NCBI GenBank assembly: GCA_023838465.1
Contig: JAIVEQ010000008.1
Coordinates: 27,265-91,264 of the forward strand
Reading direction: 5' to 3'
From: Candidatus Thiodiazotropha sp.
GTDB taxonomy: Bacteria > Pseudomonadota > Gammaproteobacteria > Chromatiales > Chromatiaceae
Length of the DNA: 64,000 nucleotides
This document shows positions 45,421 to 54,842 of the stretch, in pieces. Within the stretch, counting starts at the first letter, position 1. Each line of letters opens with the position of its first letter. Under the pieces are notes generated by a model that did not search any database, had not been told where the DNA came from, and saw nothing but the letters and a program-made list of their open reading frames with translations. The translations under genes and the position numbers were made by a program.

Positions 45421-46566
45421 ATGCGCAAGCCCCGCAACGCCACTCCCCATGTCTGCCTGTTCATTCTGCGATTTGGTGATGGTGGTGTTGAACGCATGAT
45501 GGTCAATATTGCAAGGGGATTAGCGTCAATCGGTGTCAAGGTAGACTTTATCGTCAAAGGGACTAATGGTCCTTTTTTGCATCTGCTCCCCCCGGAAGTC
45601 CGGGTGATCACATTTCAAGTTAAAAACCAGAAGGCGGCATTGCCAAAACTGATCGATTACCTGGAGCAAAATGATCCGGATATCATGCTTTCAGCGAAGA
45701 TCATAGATGATCAGCTGGCCCTCAAGGCCAAACTCAGTCATACAGGGCGAACCCGTTTTTTCCTGCGTCCGGGTACAGCATTGATCTCCAGAATGAAAGC
45801 ACGCGGTACCCATGCAATTCGTCGCTGGTTGAAAGCTCGGCAACTGGTACAACTCTTTACTCAGGCTGATGGTGTTGTTGCGGTATCTCAGGGGGTGGCC
45901 GATGAGGTCATCCAGCTGAGCGGTATTGCTTCAGATAAGATCAATGTCATCAAAAACCCGACCATAACACCTGAAATATATGAACAGGCAGAGGCTGCCA
46001 CTCCAGATCCATGGCTGGGACCGGATCAACCGCCACTGATCCTTGGTATAGGGGGATTAGGACGGGCAAAGGATTTTCCAACCCTGATGCGTGCCTTTGC
46101 TTTGGTTCGGCAACAGCAGCATTGTCGACTGATGATTCTGGGGAAGGGTAATAAGGAGAAATACCTGTTGAAACTGGCACAGGAGTTGGTGTTGGGTGAT
46201 GATTTTCGCCTTGCAGGCTTTGTAGAAAACCCATATGTCTATCTGAAATGGGCAAAGCTCTTCGTGCTCTCATCACGTTGGGAGGGATCACCCAATGTAT
46301 TAACTGAGGCCCTGGCGCTCGGTACCTCTGCAGTGAGTACCGATTGTCCATCCGGGCCGTTTGAGATTACCCGCGGTGGTGAGGTGGCGCCATTAGTGCC
46401 TGTCGGTGATGTAGAGCAGCTGGCAGAGGCCATGTTGCATACATTGAAATGTCCACAAGACCCTGATCTGCTTCGTGCGGCAGTCAGTGAGTACACACTT
46501 GAGAAGAGTGCCCGTAGCTACCTTGCGGCCTTTGGTTTGAATCTGCCGCAGGAAGCGCATGAATAG
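45421..46566 (+). CDS. Glycosyltransferase, GT4 family
   Basis: The 381-residue enzyme has two Rossmann-like halves as in GT-B, GT4 transferases. The N half shows GDGGVERMMVNIARGLASIG. The C half shows LGIGGLGRAKDFPTLMRAFA and the nucleotide-sugar region SSRWEGSPNVLTEALALGT with the E-x7-E pattern. It probably adds a sugar to LPS core, O-antigen or another surface glycan; donor and acceptor cannot be read from sequence. It is closely similar in pattern to the enzymes at 46559 and 48562. Its end overlaps the next gene by eight bases. Confidence 0.88.
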   Translation: MRKPRNATPHVCLFILRFGDGGVERMMVNIARGLASIGVKVDFIVKGTNGPFLHLLPPEVRVITFQVKNQKAALPKLIDYLEQNDPDIMLSAKIIDDQLALKAKLSHTGRTRFFLRPGTALISRMKARGTHAIRRWLKARQLVQLFTQADGVVAVSQGVADEVIQLSGIASDKINVIKNPTITPEIYEQAEAATPDPWLGPDQPPLILGIGGLGRAKDFPTLMRAFALVRQQQHCRLMILGKGNKEKYLLKLAQELVLGDDFRLAGFVENPYVYLKWAKLFVLSSRWEGSPNVLTEALALGTSAVSTDCPSGPFEITRGGEVAPLVPVGDVEQLAEAMLHTLKCPQDPDLLRAAVSEYTLEKSARSYLAAFGLNLPQEAHE

Positions 46567-47686
46567 TAAACCGCGTATTGCCTGTTTTCTGGCCACCTCG
46601 GGTCATAGTGGTGTGGATCGCGTTGCTCAGAATCTGTTGCCGGGTTTGGCCTTGGCGGGCTATCCGGTGGATCTGCTGAAAATTCACAATCATGGTCCCA
46701 ACCTGCCTGAAGAACGACCAGCAAACCTGCGTGTGATTGAACTGAAAGCACACCATGTCTATTCAGCACTGCCCGAAATCATGGACTATTTGAGGCACAA
46801 TCGCCCCGTTGTGCTGTTGAGCGATAAAGATCGGGTCAACAGGACGGCCCTTTTGGCAAACGCATTGACCGGAACAAAGGCCCGCCTCGCCCTGCGTAGT
46901 GGTACAACGGTCAGCCTCAATCTGGCCAGCAGGGGGCGATTTGACCGCTTTGTGCAACGCAATTCTATGCGTTATCTCTATCGGAGGGCTGACGCCATAT
47001 TGATGCCTTCCAAGGGGGCTGCGGATGATTTTGCAACTTCCATCGGTCTACCCAGAGAGCTTATTTCTGTGGTTCCCAGCCCGATAATTACACCCAGCTT
47101 TCTGGAACGGCTGAACCAGCCCATAGACCATCCCTGGTTCAATCCAGGCGAACCCAGGGTCATCCTGGGTGTGGGTGAGCTTTGTCGACGTAAGGATTTT
47201 ACTACCCTGATCCGTGCTTTTGCACAACTGTCTAACAACTATGATTGTCGATTGTTGATACTGGGTGAAGGACGAGCCCGGCAACGCCTGGAACAAGAGG
47301 TCAGTCAACACAAACTGGATCATCGTGTCAGTCTTCCTGGTTTTGTAAAAAATCCTTACCCGTATATGAAGCATGCAGGATTATTCGTACTCTCATCTTT
47401 GTGGGAGGGGATGCCGGTTGTCCTTATCGAGGCGTTGGCTGCCGGAACCCCGGTTGCTGCTACAAATTGCCCCAGTGGTCCTGCAGAACTGTTGGCGGGA
47501 CTACCTGGCGGTTTATTAGCGGAACCTGGCGATGTTTCGGGACTTGCCGAAGCTATGGCGCGACAATTAGATAATCCGTTGCCTGCAACTGAACTGTCAG
47601 CATCGGTAGAGGCTTATACCGTTGAAAACAGTGTTGCCAGTTATCTTGCTGCCATGGGTCTGCCGATGGCATCTCATGGTGGTTAG
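46559..47686 (+). CDS. Glycosyltransferase, GT4 family
   Basis: The 375-residue product has the GT-B fold of GT4 enzymes: SGHSGVDRVAQNLLPGLALA in the N half, LGVGELCRRKDFTTLIRAFA and SSLWEGMPVVLIEALAAGTP in the C half. The region RLALRSGTTVSLNLASRGRF corresponds to RFFLRPGTALISRMKARGTH in the upstream gene. The two probably arose by tandem duplication and then diverged. The start overlaps the preceding gene by eight bases, implying one operon. The substrate is unknown. Confidence 0.88.
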   Translation: MNSKPRIACFLATSGHSGVDRVAQNLLPGLALAGYPVDLLKIHNHGPNLPEERPANLRVIELKAHHVYSALPEIMDYLRHNRPVVLLSDKDRVNRTALLANALTGTKARLALRSGTTVSLNLASRGRFDRFVQRNSMRYLYRRADAILMPSKGAADDFATSIGLPRELISVVPSPIITPSFLERLNQPIDHPWFNPGEPRVILGVGELCRRKDFTTLIRAFAQLSNNYDCRLLILGEGRARQRLEQEVSQHKLDHRVSLPGFVKNPYPYMKHAGLFVLSSLWEGMPVVLIEALAAGTPVAATNCPSGPAELLAGLPGGLLAEPGDVSGLAEAMARQLDNPLPATELSASVEAYTVENSVASYLAAMGLPMASHGG

Positions 47687-47830
47687 AGTCCGTTCATAAG
47701 CGCTAAATATTGTCCTGACAAGCGGCTGGCGGTTACCTTTCGGAACAGCAGTATGTGAACTACAGGGATGTGTCCCGAAAGAGATCTGAAAGGTTAATAC
47801 GAAGATTTGAGTGGATATCCAAAGTGTTAG

Positions 47831-47849
47831 GGTGGGGCCCTGCCCCACC
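47831..47849. repeat. Hairpin between convergent genes
   Basis: A perfect 8-bp stem, GGTGGGGC / GCCCCACC, with a three-base loop lies in the 232-base gap between two convergent genes (a glycosyltransferase on plus and a sulfotransferase-like gene on minus). There is no T run on either side, so it is not a standard intrinsic terminator, though its position would suit a stop for both transcripts. Confidence 0.4.
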
Positions 47850-47918
47850 AGTCGAGGCCGAATAAGGCCGCCTATATTCAATCTTCAGCATTTGAGCAGG
47901 GTGGGTCATCAGGTAGGG

Positions 47919-48578
47919 TTATGGGTCGAAGCTATATCCCAGTGCCTCAATATCCCTGCGGAAGTAGTCGCCCACCATCGATGCCAGTTCATCCGAGTAG
48001 TAGCTGCGATAGTCCTTCTTCCGATCGGTTGCCTTGCGTTTGTGGGGTAAAGAGAGATCTTTCATTTTGATCCGCTGGGCTATCTCCCTGAAATCCTCTG
48101 CCAGGCTTTCATAATGACCAATAAAATCGACCACGATATTGCCGTGCAGATCAATCAGGTAGTCAAGTTGCGACTGAATTGAAGTATCGACGTGGTATTG
48201 GTATTGCCGTTCCGGATCAAGTTTCCAGCGAATGAAATGGTCGAAGTCACTAACATGGGCTATCAGGTGCGGGCGCTCCCGGCGAATATGGTGGTATGAG
48301 CTGACCTGTAGGTCCCAGGGGTTTCGTACAATGGCAAACTTATAAAGGTCATTGAAAAATGATTCGGGTAGTAGCTCCTTGGCTGCGACAATGCGTGAAT
48401 GTCTGGGGAACTTGCTACCCACTCGGTGGCCGCTGAGGTGACTGAAGCGGGAGCATATTGCCATTGGGTAATACCAGGGGTCGCGCCAGCGTAAGGGTTG
48501 CAGGGCGGCGCGCACACTGGTGCCGCCGGTCTTGGCGATATGTACAAACAAAAAATTGTATTTAATTGAAAGCAGCAT
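47919..48578 (-). CDS. Sulfotransferase family protein
   Basis: The 219-residue product has the PAPS-binding features of sulfotransferases: FVHIAKTGGTSVRAAL near the start (5'-phosphosulfate loop) and FAIVRNPWDLQVSSYHHI (3'-phosphate site). The ATG at 48578 is preferred because it puts the loop near the N-terminus; longer frames reach 48659 but run deep into the preceding gene. It overlaps the upstream glycosyltransferase by 17 bases, so it may sulfate the sugar that enzyme builds. Acceptor unknown. Confidence 0.78.
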   Translation of the reverse strand: MLLSIKYNFLFVHIAKTGGTSVRAALQPLRWRDPWYYPMAICSRFSHLSGHRVGSKFPRHSRIVAAKELLPESFFNDLYKFAIVRNPWDLQVSSYHHIRRERPHLIAHVSDFDHFIRWKLDPERQYQYHVDTSIQSQLDYLIDLHGNIVVDFIGHYESLAEDFREIAQRIKMKDLSLPHKRKATDRKKDYRSYYSDELASMVGDYFRRDIEALGYSFDP

Positions 48579-49710
48579 CGGTGTGACTCGGTGATAATCC
48601 CATGATTTCGAGGTAGTGGGTGGCACTTCTCTGCGCAGTATATTCTTGTACGGCTTCACGCAGAATTGTTTTATCCGGTCCCTTGTCGAGCACCGTTTTC
48701 ATGGCCTTCGCGAGTGCTTGCCAGTCTCCCACTGGCACCAATGGACTGACTCTGCCGTTATCCAAAATCTCACTTGGGCCACTGGGACAGTTCGTCGAGA
48801 CGACCGGTGTACCAAGGGCCATTGCCTCTGTTAAGACATTGGGAGAGCCTTCCCACCGTGAGGAGAGAACGAACAGATCAGCCAATTGCATGTAGGCGTA
48901 GGGATTAGGGGTAAAGCCTGGCAGTGCCAGATCTTGTGCAATACTCAATTGTCGACTCAATTCGAGGAGGTCATCACGTTGTCGGCCCTCACCAAGAATG
49001 ATCAACCGGCATTGGCGGGTTGAGCGGAGATGTGCGAATGCACGCACTAGGCAATAGAAATCCTTCTGTAGGGTGAGACGTCCCACACCCAGGATGACTG
49101 GGTAGTCCGGATTGCCCAGCCAGGGGTGTGGCGAGGGGGCAGTTGCTGATGCCATCAAATGGGGTGTGATGACCGGATTGCGTACAACTGTGACCCGTTC
49201 AGGGTCGATGCCCGAGACCGCGAGGGTGTCTTGTCTAACGCCCTCGGAGACGGCAATGATTCTGTCGATCCGCGGATAGAGCAGACGGATAGGCAGCTGA
49301 CGCAAGCGCATTCGCCAGGGTGACTTGTGGGCAAGAGCAGCGGTGAGATTGGTACCCAGTCGCAGTACCAGACGGGTCTGTGTGGCGCCTGCCAAAGCCC
49401 GCGCAATGACCGCCATGCGGCCAGCCCGGTCCTTCGCAACCAACAGGCATGGTGGATGGGTCTGTTTCAGGTACCGGGCAAGTGGCAGCAGACTGGTTGC
49501 TGTATGGTGACTGCCCAGCTCGATGAGATTGACGTCCGGGTGAATCTCCTGGAGATGTTTGCTATGGGTCTTGATGAGCAGTAAATCGACTCGCAGGCCA
49601 CGCTCTGCAATGGCATTGACCAAATTGAGCACCATCCGCTCAACACCCCCTTCTCCAGAGAATGAAACCAGCATCGACAGGTCTGGCTGGCTGTCTGTTG
49701 GCTTACTCAT
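48562..49710 (-). CDS. Glycosyltransferase, GT4 family
   Basis: The 382-residue enzyme shows the GT4 pattern: FSGEGGVERMVLNLVNAIAE, LGVGRLTLQKDFYCLVRAFA and SSRWEGSPNVLTEAMALGTP. It is strikingly similar to the enzyme at 45421 (shared PLVPVGD, NCPSGPSEI-type and WEGSPNVLTEA segments) although on the other strand, which suggests a family expansion inside this locus. It is followed by the sulfotransferase-like gene with a short overlap and preceded by the O-antigen ligase-like gene 43 bases upstream. Confidence 0.88.
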   Translation of the reverse strand: MSKPTDSQPDLSMLVSFSGEGGVERMVLNLVNAIAERGLRVDLLLIKTHSKHLQEIHPDVNLIELGSHHTATSLLPLARYLKQTHPPCLLVAKDRAGRMAVIARALAGATQTRLVLRLGTNLTAALAHKSPWRMRLRQLPIRLLYPRIDRIIAVSEGVRQDTLAVSGIDPERVTVVRNPVITPHLMASATAPSPHPWLGNPDYPVILGVGRLTLQKDFYCLVRAFAHLRSTRQCRLIILGEGRQRDDLLELSRQLSIAQDLALPGFTPNPYAYMQLADLFVLSSRWEGSPNVLTEAMALGTPVVSTNCPSGPSEILDNGRVSPLVPVGDWQALAKAMKTVLDKGPDKTILREAVQEYTAQRSATHYLEIMGLSPSHTDAAFN

Positions 49711-49753
49711 TCTCTATCCGCATCGTTGTTAACAGGCCTAAAGACACAATGGT

Positions 49754-51118
49754 TCACTGTTGATCACTGCGTGACCCGGGAGCAGGAGCATTATAGGTCA
49801 TTAATGCGAAAGCATAGGTAACACCGGCGATGATCAGCCAATAGAAACGACAGTTCCAGTGAAGATGCCTGAAGTCAGTAAAGCTGTAGACGGCAATCAG
49901 GACGAAATTACTCAGCAAAAATGCCAGATAATAGACCGAGATCCGTCTTCGCCGGAATCCTTCCATGAGTTTTGAAAACATCTGACCGCAGATCAGGGCA
50001 ATGAGAAAGATACCGACTAATCCCAGTTGGAAAACAGCTTCCAGATACGCGTTGTGCAGGTGGTCAAAACTTGAGCCGGGTGAGTTCTGCAATGCGCGAT
50101 CATTTTCCGCTTCAACCAAGGTATGGGTTGTGCCGGGTTCCCAGCCAATAAAGGGCCTCTCCAGCCATTTATTCAGCCCAAACTGCCACAGGTGCAGGCG
50201 GTATGTCGATGAGCCCAGTGGGGCCTGCTCAAGCCCCTCAGTGACGACTGTGTTCCACTCCTGGCGCTCACTGAGAACACGCTGGGAGATGGTACTCCAG
50301 TTCATTGTCAGAATAAGGGCGATCAATGCCAGGATGCCAATCAGGGGCAAGCGAAGTTTGATTGTGCTCTGATGACGAGTCTTCCTGGCGAATTTCAGTG
50401 TCAGGAAGATTGTCGGTATGGCAAAAAGGATGGCCAACCAAACGCCACGAGACTGGCTGATAATGAGACCCTGGGTGAAGAAAAGCATGACCAGGATGGT
50501 CAATCCCAAGCGGATTGTCAGGGTGGCACGACTCTGTTCAAGCTGAGGATTGAGCCAATACATCGTCAGTGTGATCAACCCCAAAATAGCGGCAGCACAA
50601 TCAAAGCCCAGGATAATCGGTTTGCCAAAGTGCAGTCCTGAGCGAACCCCTTGAAGAATTTGTGACAGCATCTCACCATCCAATGCAGTGATGATACCCA
50701 GGCCAAATCCACCAAACATGAGGGTTAAAGCGGTTGGTATGCGATTCGGGGCTTGGCTGAGCCACCAAGCCGGAATGAAAAAAAGAAACAGCTGCACCCA
50801 ATCCCTGGCCTGATTGATTTGGGTTTTCTGCTCTGCGGCAATCTCTCCCGTTGACCAGGCAGCGCGTAATGCGATATAGCCAATAATCAGGAGGCAGGCC
50901 CACCATAGCGGTTGCCGCAACAATCTGCGCCAAGCCTCAGCTGACAAGATCAATGCGATAATCATTAAACCCAGGCCCAGGTTAGCGCCCGCTATGCTCA
51001 GCAGAGAGAAGAATGAGAAGAGATAGAGGCCGACGATACCGATCCAATCACTGATCTTCTCAATCTTCGTTGAGGGGATTCGGGTCGGGACAAAGCTGGT
51101 CCGTAGTTTCTCCAACAT
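49754..51118 (-). CDS. O-antigen ligase/polymerase-like membrane protein
   Basis: The 454-residue protein has about ten to twelve hydrophobic segments. A large periplasmic loop (about 290-370) contains QFGLNKWLERPFIGWEPGT and a HLHNAYLEAVFQLGLVG stretch, the Wzy_C/WaaL signature with its conserved histidine. Such proteins either attach O-antigen to lipid A-core (WaaL) or polymerise repeat units (Wzy); sequence alone does not decide. Its ATG lies only four bases from the end of a 296-bp MITE-like element, so its 5' leader comes from that element. Confidence 0.85.
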   Translation of the reverse strand: MLEKLRTSFVPTRIPSTKIEKISDWIGIVGLYLFSFFSLLSIAGANLGLGLMIIALILSAEAWRRLLRQPLWWACLLIIGYIALRAAWSTGEIAAEQKTQINQARDWVQLFLFFIPAWWLSQAPNRIPTALTLMFGGFGLGIITALDGEMLSQILQGVRSGLHFGKPIILGFDCAAAILGLITLTMYWLNPQLEQSRATLTIRLGLTILVMLFFTQGLIISQSRGVWLAILFAIPTIFLTLKFARKTRHQSTIKLRLPLIGILALIALILTMNWSTISQRVLSERQEWNTVVTEGLEQAPLGSSTYRLHLWQFGLNKWLERPFIGWEPGTTHTLVEAENDRALQNSPGSSFDHLHNAYLEAVFQLGLVGIFLIALICGQMFSKLMEGFRRRRISVYYLAFLLSNFVLIAVYSFTDFRHLHWNCRFYWLIIAGVTYAFALMTYNAPAPGSRSDQQ

Positions 51119-51122
51119 ATCT

Positions 51123-51418
51123 TAGGGCCTGTTAGCACTCATCCAATCGGCCCTGCTGGGACTATTTTTTCGTCCAGCAAGGCAGAATGAGCGATGTGTA
51201 GTTATTCTACATGAGCAAATGATAACGCCGCTGGGCGGGAAAATAGCCCCAGCCCCTCGGGTTGCGCCCCGAAGGAAGTGCCCTTGGGGTGCGCCTGAAA
51301 AAACGCCACTCAGTGTTGCTCCTCGTTCATTTGGAATCACCAAACCTCTCTCCTCGCGCCTTGATTGGCGTTTTTTCAGGTGCAACAGGACCGATTGGAT
51401 GAGTGTTAACAGGCCCTA
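51123..51418. mobile_element. 296-bp MITE-like element with nested inverted repeats
   Basis: Terminal inverted repeats of 33 bp (left 51123-51155, right 51386-51418; 31 of 33 pair, starting TAGGGCCTGTTA) enclose non-coding DNA. Two further inverted pairs lie inside. GCTGGGACTATTTTTTCG.. at 51155-51178 mirrors 51230-51253, and GCGCCTGAAAAAACGCCA at 51291-51308 mirrors 51366-51383. No transposase is present. The element fills the gap between two minus-strand genes and supplies the leader of the O-antigen ligase-like gene. It is interpreted as a MITE; the layered palindromes could also act in transcription. Confidence 0.75.
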
Positions 51419-51434
51419 TGGTATTCCCCGTCTA

Positions 51435-52514
51435 TTAATGGCTACTCAGACCGATCGCACGGGCAATGCCAGATGCTCTATTGGGCCAGCTGAATGCAGT
51501 GGCATCCTGCTTCGCCTGAAGCGCCAGTTTACGTGCGAGTTGGTGATCATGGATCAGCTGTTTTACCGCCTCTTCCCATGATACCGGGTCTTTGGGGTCC
51601 GCCAACAGTGCATTCTGACCATGATGCAAAATCTCTCTGAGCGGTGGAATATCGCTGGCGATGATCGGTCGGCCCGCAGCCATGGCCTCAAACAGTTTCA
51701 TTGGACTGATGCTGTCAGCGTGGGTCAGGTCCGATTGATAAGGCAAAACGACCAGTTCACTCTCTGCGTAGAGATTGGCCACGTCTCGATGTGGGACAGC
51801 GGGTCGGTGTTGAAGGTAGGTGGAATCTGGAACCTGGTCATCGCAATCACCGACAAGGAGCACCTCTCCCAGTGCGCATTCTGCCAGATGTGTCAGGATC
51901 TGCAGACCACGGTCCCGGCTGACCCTGCCCAGATAGACGATCCTGGGTTGGGAGAGTCGTTTCATATCGAGGGGAGGGATGCTATTGAAAGCGCTCAAGT
52001 CGACACCGGATGGGCTGATATGAATGCGTTGCTCATCGGCGCCTGCTTCAATCAGGGCCGTTGCTGCGCTATGACTGATTGGGACAAGGTATCTGATAAT
52101 GCCCTGCTGATGGTGGTCGATGATCTTTGTCAGTACACCTGTTTGACGCATGGATTGCAGTGTATGTACCTCAAAGTGATGGGATATTCCCTGTGAGGCC
52201 AAGCCCAGACTCAGCTCGGGTGAACGCACATAGACTGCCTTGGCGTTACAAAGCGCCCTTTTATTGAAGCGTGGAAAGAGTGATGTTGGCCAGCGGCGGT
52301 GGAGCAACTGAGCGGGGCGGATAGGGATGCCCATATCATCCAGACGCTGGTCCGGGGATATGTGACTGTGCCAAGGTGGCAGATAGAGACGGGTCTTGAC
52401 TCCGATCTCAGTCAGGGCGGCTACCGTATGTAGGGTCTGGATCAGATTGGCGCGATTTCGGTGCAGCCTGCTGCGGCCAAGGTAGATCAGCTCGGGGTTG
52501 TCAGTTTTCGGCAT
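51435..52514 (-). CDS. Glycosyltransferase, GT4 family
   Basis: The product has GT4 features: LIYLGRSRLHRNRANLIQTL near the start, RIVYLGRVSRDRGLQILTHL in the C half and SPMKLFEAMAAGRPIIASD as the donor-site region. Start choice is uncertain. The ATG at 52514 (MPKTDNPEL) gives 359 residues; ATGs at 52526 and 52550 and a GTG at 52556 are also in frame and none has a good ribosome site. It differs more from the other glycosyltransferases here and is separated from the ligase-like gene by the MITE. Substrate unknown. Confidence 0.82.
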   Translation of the reverse strand: MPKTDNPELIYLGRSRLHRNRANLIQTLHTVAALTEIGVKTRLYLPPWHSHISPDQRLDDMGIPIRPAQLLHRRWPTSLFPRFNKRALCNAKAVYVRSPELSLGLASQGISHHFEVHTLQSMRQTGVLTKIIDHHQQGIIRYLVPISHSAATALIEAGADEQRIHISPSGVDLSAFNSIPPLDMKRLSQPRIVYLGRVSRDRGLQILTHLAECALGEVLLVGDCDDQVPDSTYLQHRPAVPHRDVANLYAESELVVLPYQSDLTHADSISPMKLFEAMAAGRPIIASDIPPLREILHHGQNALLADPKDPVSWEEAVKQLIHDHQLARKLALQAKQDATAFSWPNRASGIARAIGLSSH

Positions 52515-52670
52515 GAGATAAAACATGGAGATAACGGCTAACACTAACATAATCACTTGTCAGCTTGTACTATTAGCAACTTAATATAAGCCGATTGACA
52601 GAACCCATTCCTTCTAATGACGAGTAGGCAGTTTTTAATTTGATGATCTACCACCCTTCCAAAGATTGCT

Positions 52671-53741
52671 GTGAAACTGCCTGATTTAGATAATCCGTCG
52701 ATCTTGATTGTTCGCCTGAGCGCGATTGGTGATATCGTTTTTTCAACGCCGCTGATTCATGCCTTGCGATTGCGCTATCCAACAGCGCGCATCAGCTGGC
52801 TGGTACAGCCTGAATCCAAGTCCTTGCTGGAACACCATCCGGAGTTAGACGATGTGATTGTCTGGCCGAGGGGGGATTGGGAGCGGTTATGGAAACAGCG
52901 TCAGTGGTTAGGGCTTTGGCGTGGCATTCATCAATTCAGATTGCAGCTGCGTAGCCACAATTTTGATATTGCGTTAGATATACAGAGCCTGATGAAAAGC
53001 GGTTTTCTTACATGGCTCTCTGGCGCAAAGCACCGTATCGGCCTGGGATCAAGGGAGGGGAGTCAGCGATTGATGACCCAGGTGATCAGGAAGGGTGGAG
53101 AGCCGAGACGTATCAGTTCGGAATATCGCTATTTTGCGCAACAGCTCGGGTTGCCTGTGGACGAATTTGATATGTATATCGGACTGACAGACAGGGACAG
53201 TTCCCAAGCGGATAGGATGATCCTGACAAATGGTTTGGAGAAGGGTTTTGTTGTCATCTGCCCCTTTACCACCCGGCCACAAAAGCATTGGTTCAATACC
53301 TCGTGGAATGAATTGATTGCAGCCATTGAACAACAGTGGGGAATGCCTGTGGTTTTGTTGGGCGGACCGGGTGACAGACCTGCTTGTGAAGCGATTCATG
53401 CGCAGCGGCCCGCACGCCTGATCGACCTGGTGGGGGAGACCTCTCTTCGGCAGGCCGCTGCAATCATTGCGCGGGCCGCATTGGTAGTCGGTGTCGATAC
53501 CGGTCTGACCCATATCGGGATTGCCATGAATCGCCCTACTCTTTGCCTATTTGGTTCAACCCGTCCCTATCTGGAAACGAACCATGCCAATGCGCGAGTG
53601 ATCTATCATCAATGGCCCTGTTCACCCTGTAAACGCAACCCCACCTGCCATGGAGCGTTCGACTGCATGGCTGCCATAAAGGTGTCTGAGGTGATTAATG
53701 AGTCGGCCACGCTGCCCGGTTTTGAGAAGGTGGTGATATGA
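52671..53741 (+). CDS. Glycosyltransferase family 9, heptosyltransferase-like
   Basis: The 356-residue enzyme has the ADP-heptose:LPS heptosyltransferase pattern: ILIVRLSAIGDIVFSTPLIH at the N-terminus, FTTRPQKHWF and VVLLGGPGDRPACEAI in the middle, VVGVDTGLTHIGIAMNRPTL in the C half. It probably adds a heptose to the Kdo of the LPS inner core (WaaC-like), which fits hldE and waaA in the same region. The start is a GTG at 52671. It overlaps the next gene by four bases. Confidence 0.88.
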   Translation: MKLPDLDNPSILIVRLSAIGDIVFSTPLIHALRLRYPTARISWLVQPESKSLLEHHPELDDVIVWPRGDWERLWKQRQWLGLWRGIHQFRLQLRSHNFDIALDIQSLMKSGFLTWLSGAKHRIGLGSREGSQRLMTQVIRKGGEPRRISSEYRYFAQQLGLPVDEFDMYIGLTDRDSSQADRMILTNGLEKGFVVICPFTTRPQKHWFNTSWNELIAAIEQQWGMPVVLLGGPGDRPACEAIHAQRPARLIDLVGETSLRQAAAIIARAALVVGVDTGLTHIGIAMNRPTLCLFGSTRPYLETNHANARVIYHQWPCSPCKRNPTCHGAFDCMAAIKVSEVINESATLPGFEKVVI

Positions 53742-54817
53742 AGGTATTACATGTCGAGGCGGGTATGCATCTGTATGGGGGTGCCAGGCAGGTGGTTTAT
53801 CTGTTATCCGGCTTACAGCAACAAGGGGTTGAATCAATCTTGGTCTGTCCAAATGGCAGTGCTGTCGGGCAGGCAGCGAGTGAGGCAGGTATTGTCGTGC
53901 ATGAGATGCCTATGGGTGGGGATCTCGACCTGGCATTGATTTGGCGTCTGAGAAGGATTATTCAACAGCAACAGCCCGATCTGGTCCACCTGCATAGTCG
54001 TCGTGGTGCCGATATCCTGGGTGGGCTTGCAGCGTGGATGAGTGGGGTGAAAATAGTGTTGTCCCGACGTGTTGATAATCCGGAATCACCACTGGTGGTG
54101 AAGTGGAAATACCGTCTCTACGACCGCGTTATCGCCATCTCCCAGGGTATCGCCGCAGTGTTGCAACAGGAGGGTCTACCAACACAGAAACTGGTGTGTG
54201 TTCGCAGCGCAGTGGATGTGGAGGCGTTTCAGCAGGCGTGTGATATGAACGGGTTCAGGAAGCAGTTTAAGTTGGCTGACGATGCGCTGGTGATGGGCGT
54301 CGTCGCGCAATTGATCCCCCGTAAGGGACATCGCTATCTGTTACAGGCGATGCAACAACTGGTCAGGGAATTTCCAACGTTGAGATTGTTGATATTTGGC
54401 AAGGGCCCCCTGAAGGAGGAGCTAAAGGGGCAGATAGTGGCGATGAAACTACAACAGCATGTGATCATGGCAGGGTTTCGTAAAGATCTACCGACCATGC
54501 TGCCCTGTCTTGATCTGCTGGTACATCCGGCCCTGATGGAGGGATTGGGCATTGCCTTGTTACAGGGAGCCAGTGCAGGGCTGCCTATCGTGGCAGTAGA
54601 TGCAGGGGGGATGCCAGAGGTGGTAGAGGATGGGGTGAATGGTTTTCTTGTGCCGGCGGGGAGTGTTGAAGCGTTAGGCGATGCCTTGCATCGACTGCTG
54701 GTTGACGAACCCCTGCGTCGTCAGATGGGTGAATCAGGTCGAGAAAAGATGCGTCGCAGTTTCTCCGGTGAGCAGATGGTAGAAGGGAACCTGCGAGTCT
54801 ACCGGGATCTATTGTGA
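53738..54817 (+). CDS. Glycosyltransferase, GT4 family
   Basis: The 359-residue product shows GMHLYGGARQVVYLLSGLQQ, HLHSRRGADILGGLAAW, VVAQLIPRKGHRYLLQAMQQ and HPALMEGLGIALLQGASAGL, a typical GT4 layout. Its coupling to the heptosyltransferase-like gene (ATGA overlap) suggests that it extends the LPS core. The linkage and donor cannot be told. Confidence 0.88.
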   Translation: MKVLHVEAGMHLYGGARQVVYLLSGLQQQGVESILVCPNGSAVGQAASEAGIVVHEMPMGGDLDLALIWRLRRIIQQQQPDLVHLHSRRGADILGGLAAWMSGVKIVLSRRVDNPESPLVVKWKYRLYDRVIAISQGIAAVLQQEGLPTQKLVCVRSAVDVEAFQQACDMNGFRKQFKLADDALVMGVVAQLIPRKGHRYLLQAMQQLVREFPTLRLLIFGKGPLKEELKGQIVAMKLQQHVIMAGFRKDLPTMLPCLDLLVHPALMEGLGIALLQGASAGLPIVAVDAGGMPEVVEDGVNGFLVPAGSVEALGDALHRLLVDEPLRRQMGESGREKMRRSFSGEQMVEGNLRVYRDLL

Positions 54818-54842
54818 AATATGACATTAATAGAATGAGCAG

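Noticed and set aside
47831..47849. Intrinsic terminator between convergent genes
   Set aside because: The stem is good, but no T run follows on either strand, so it is listed only as a hairpin.
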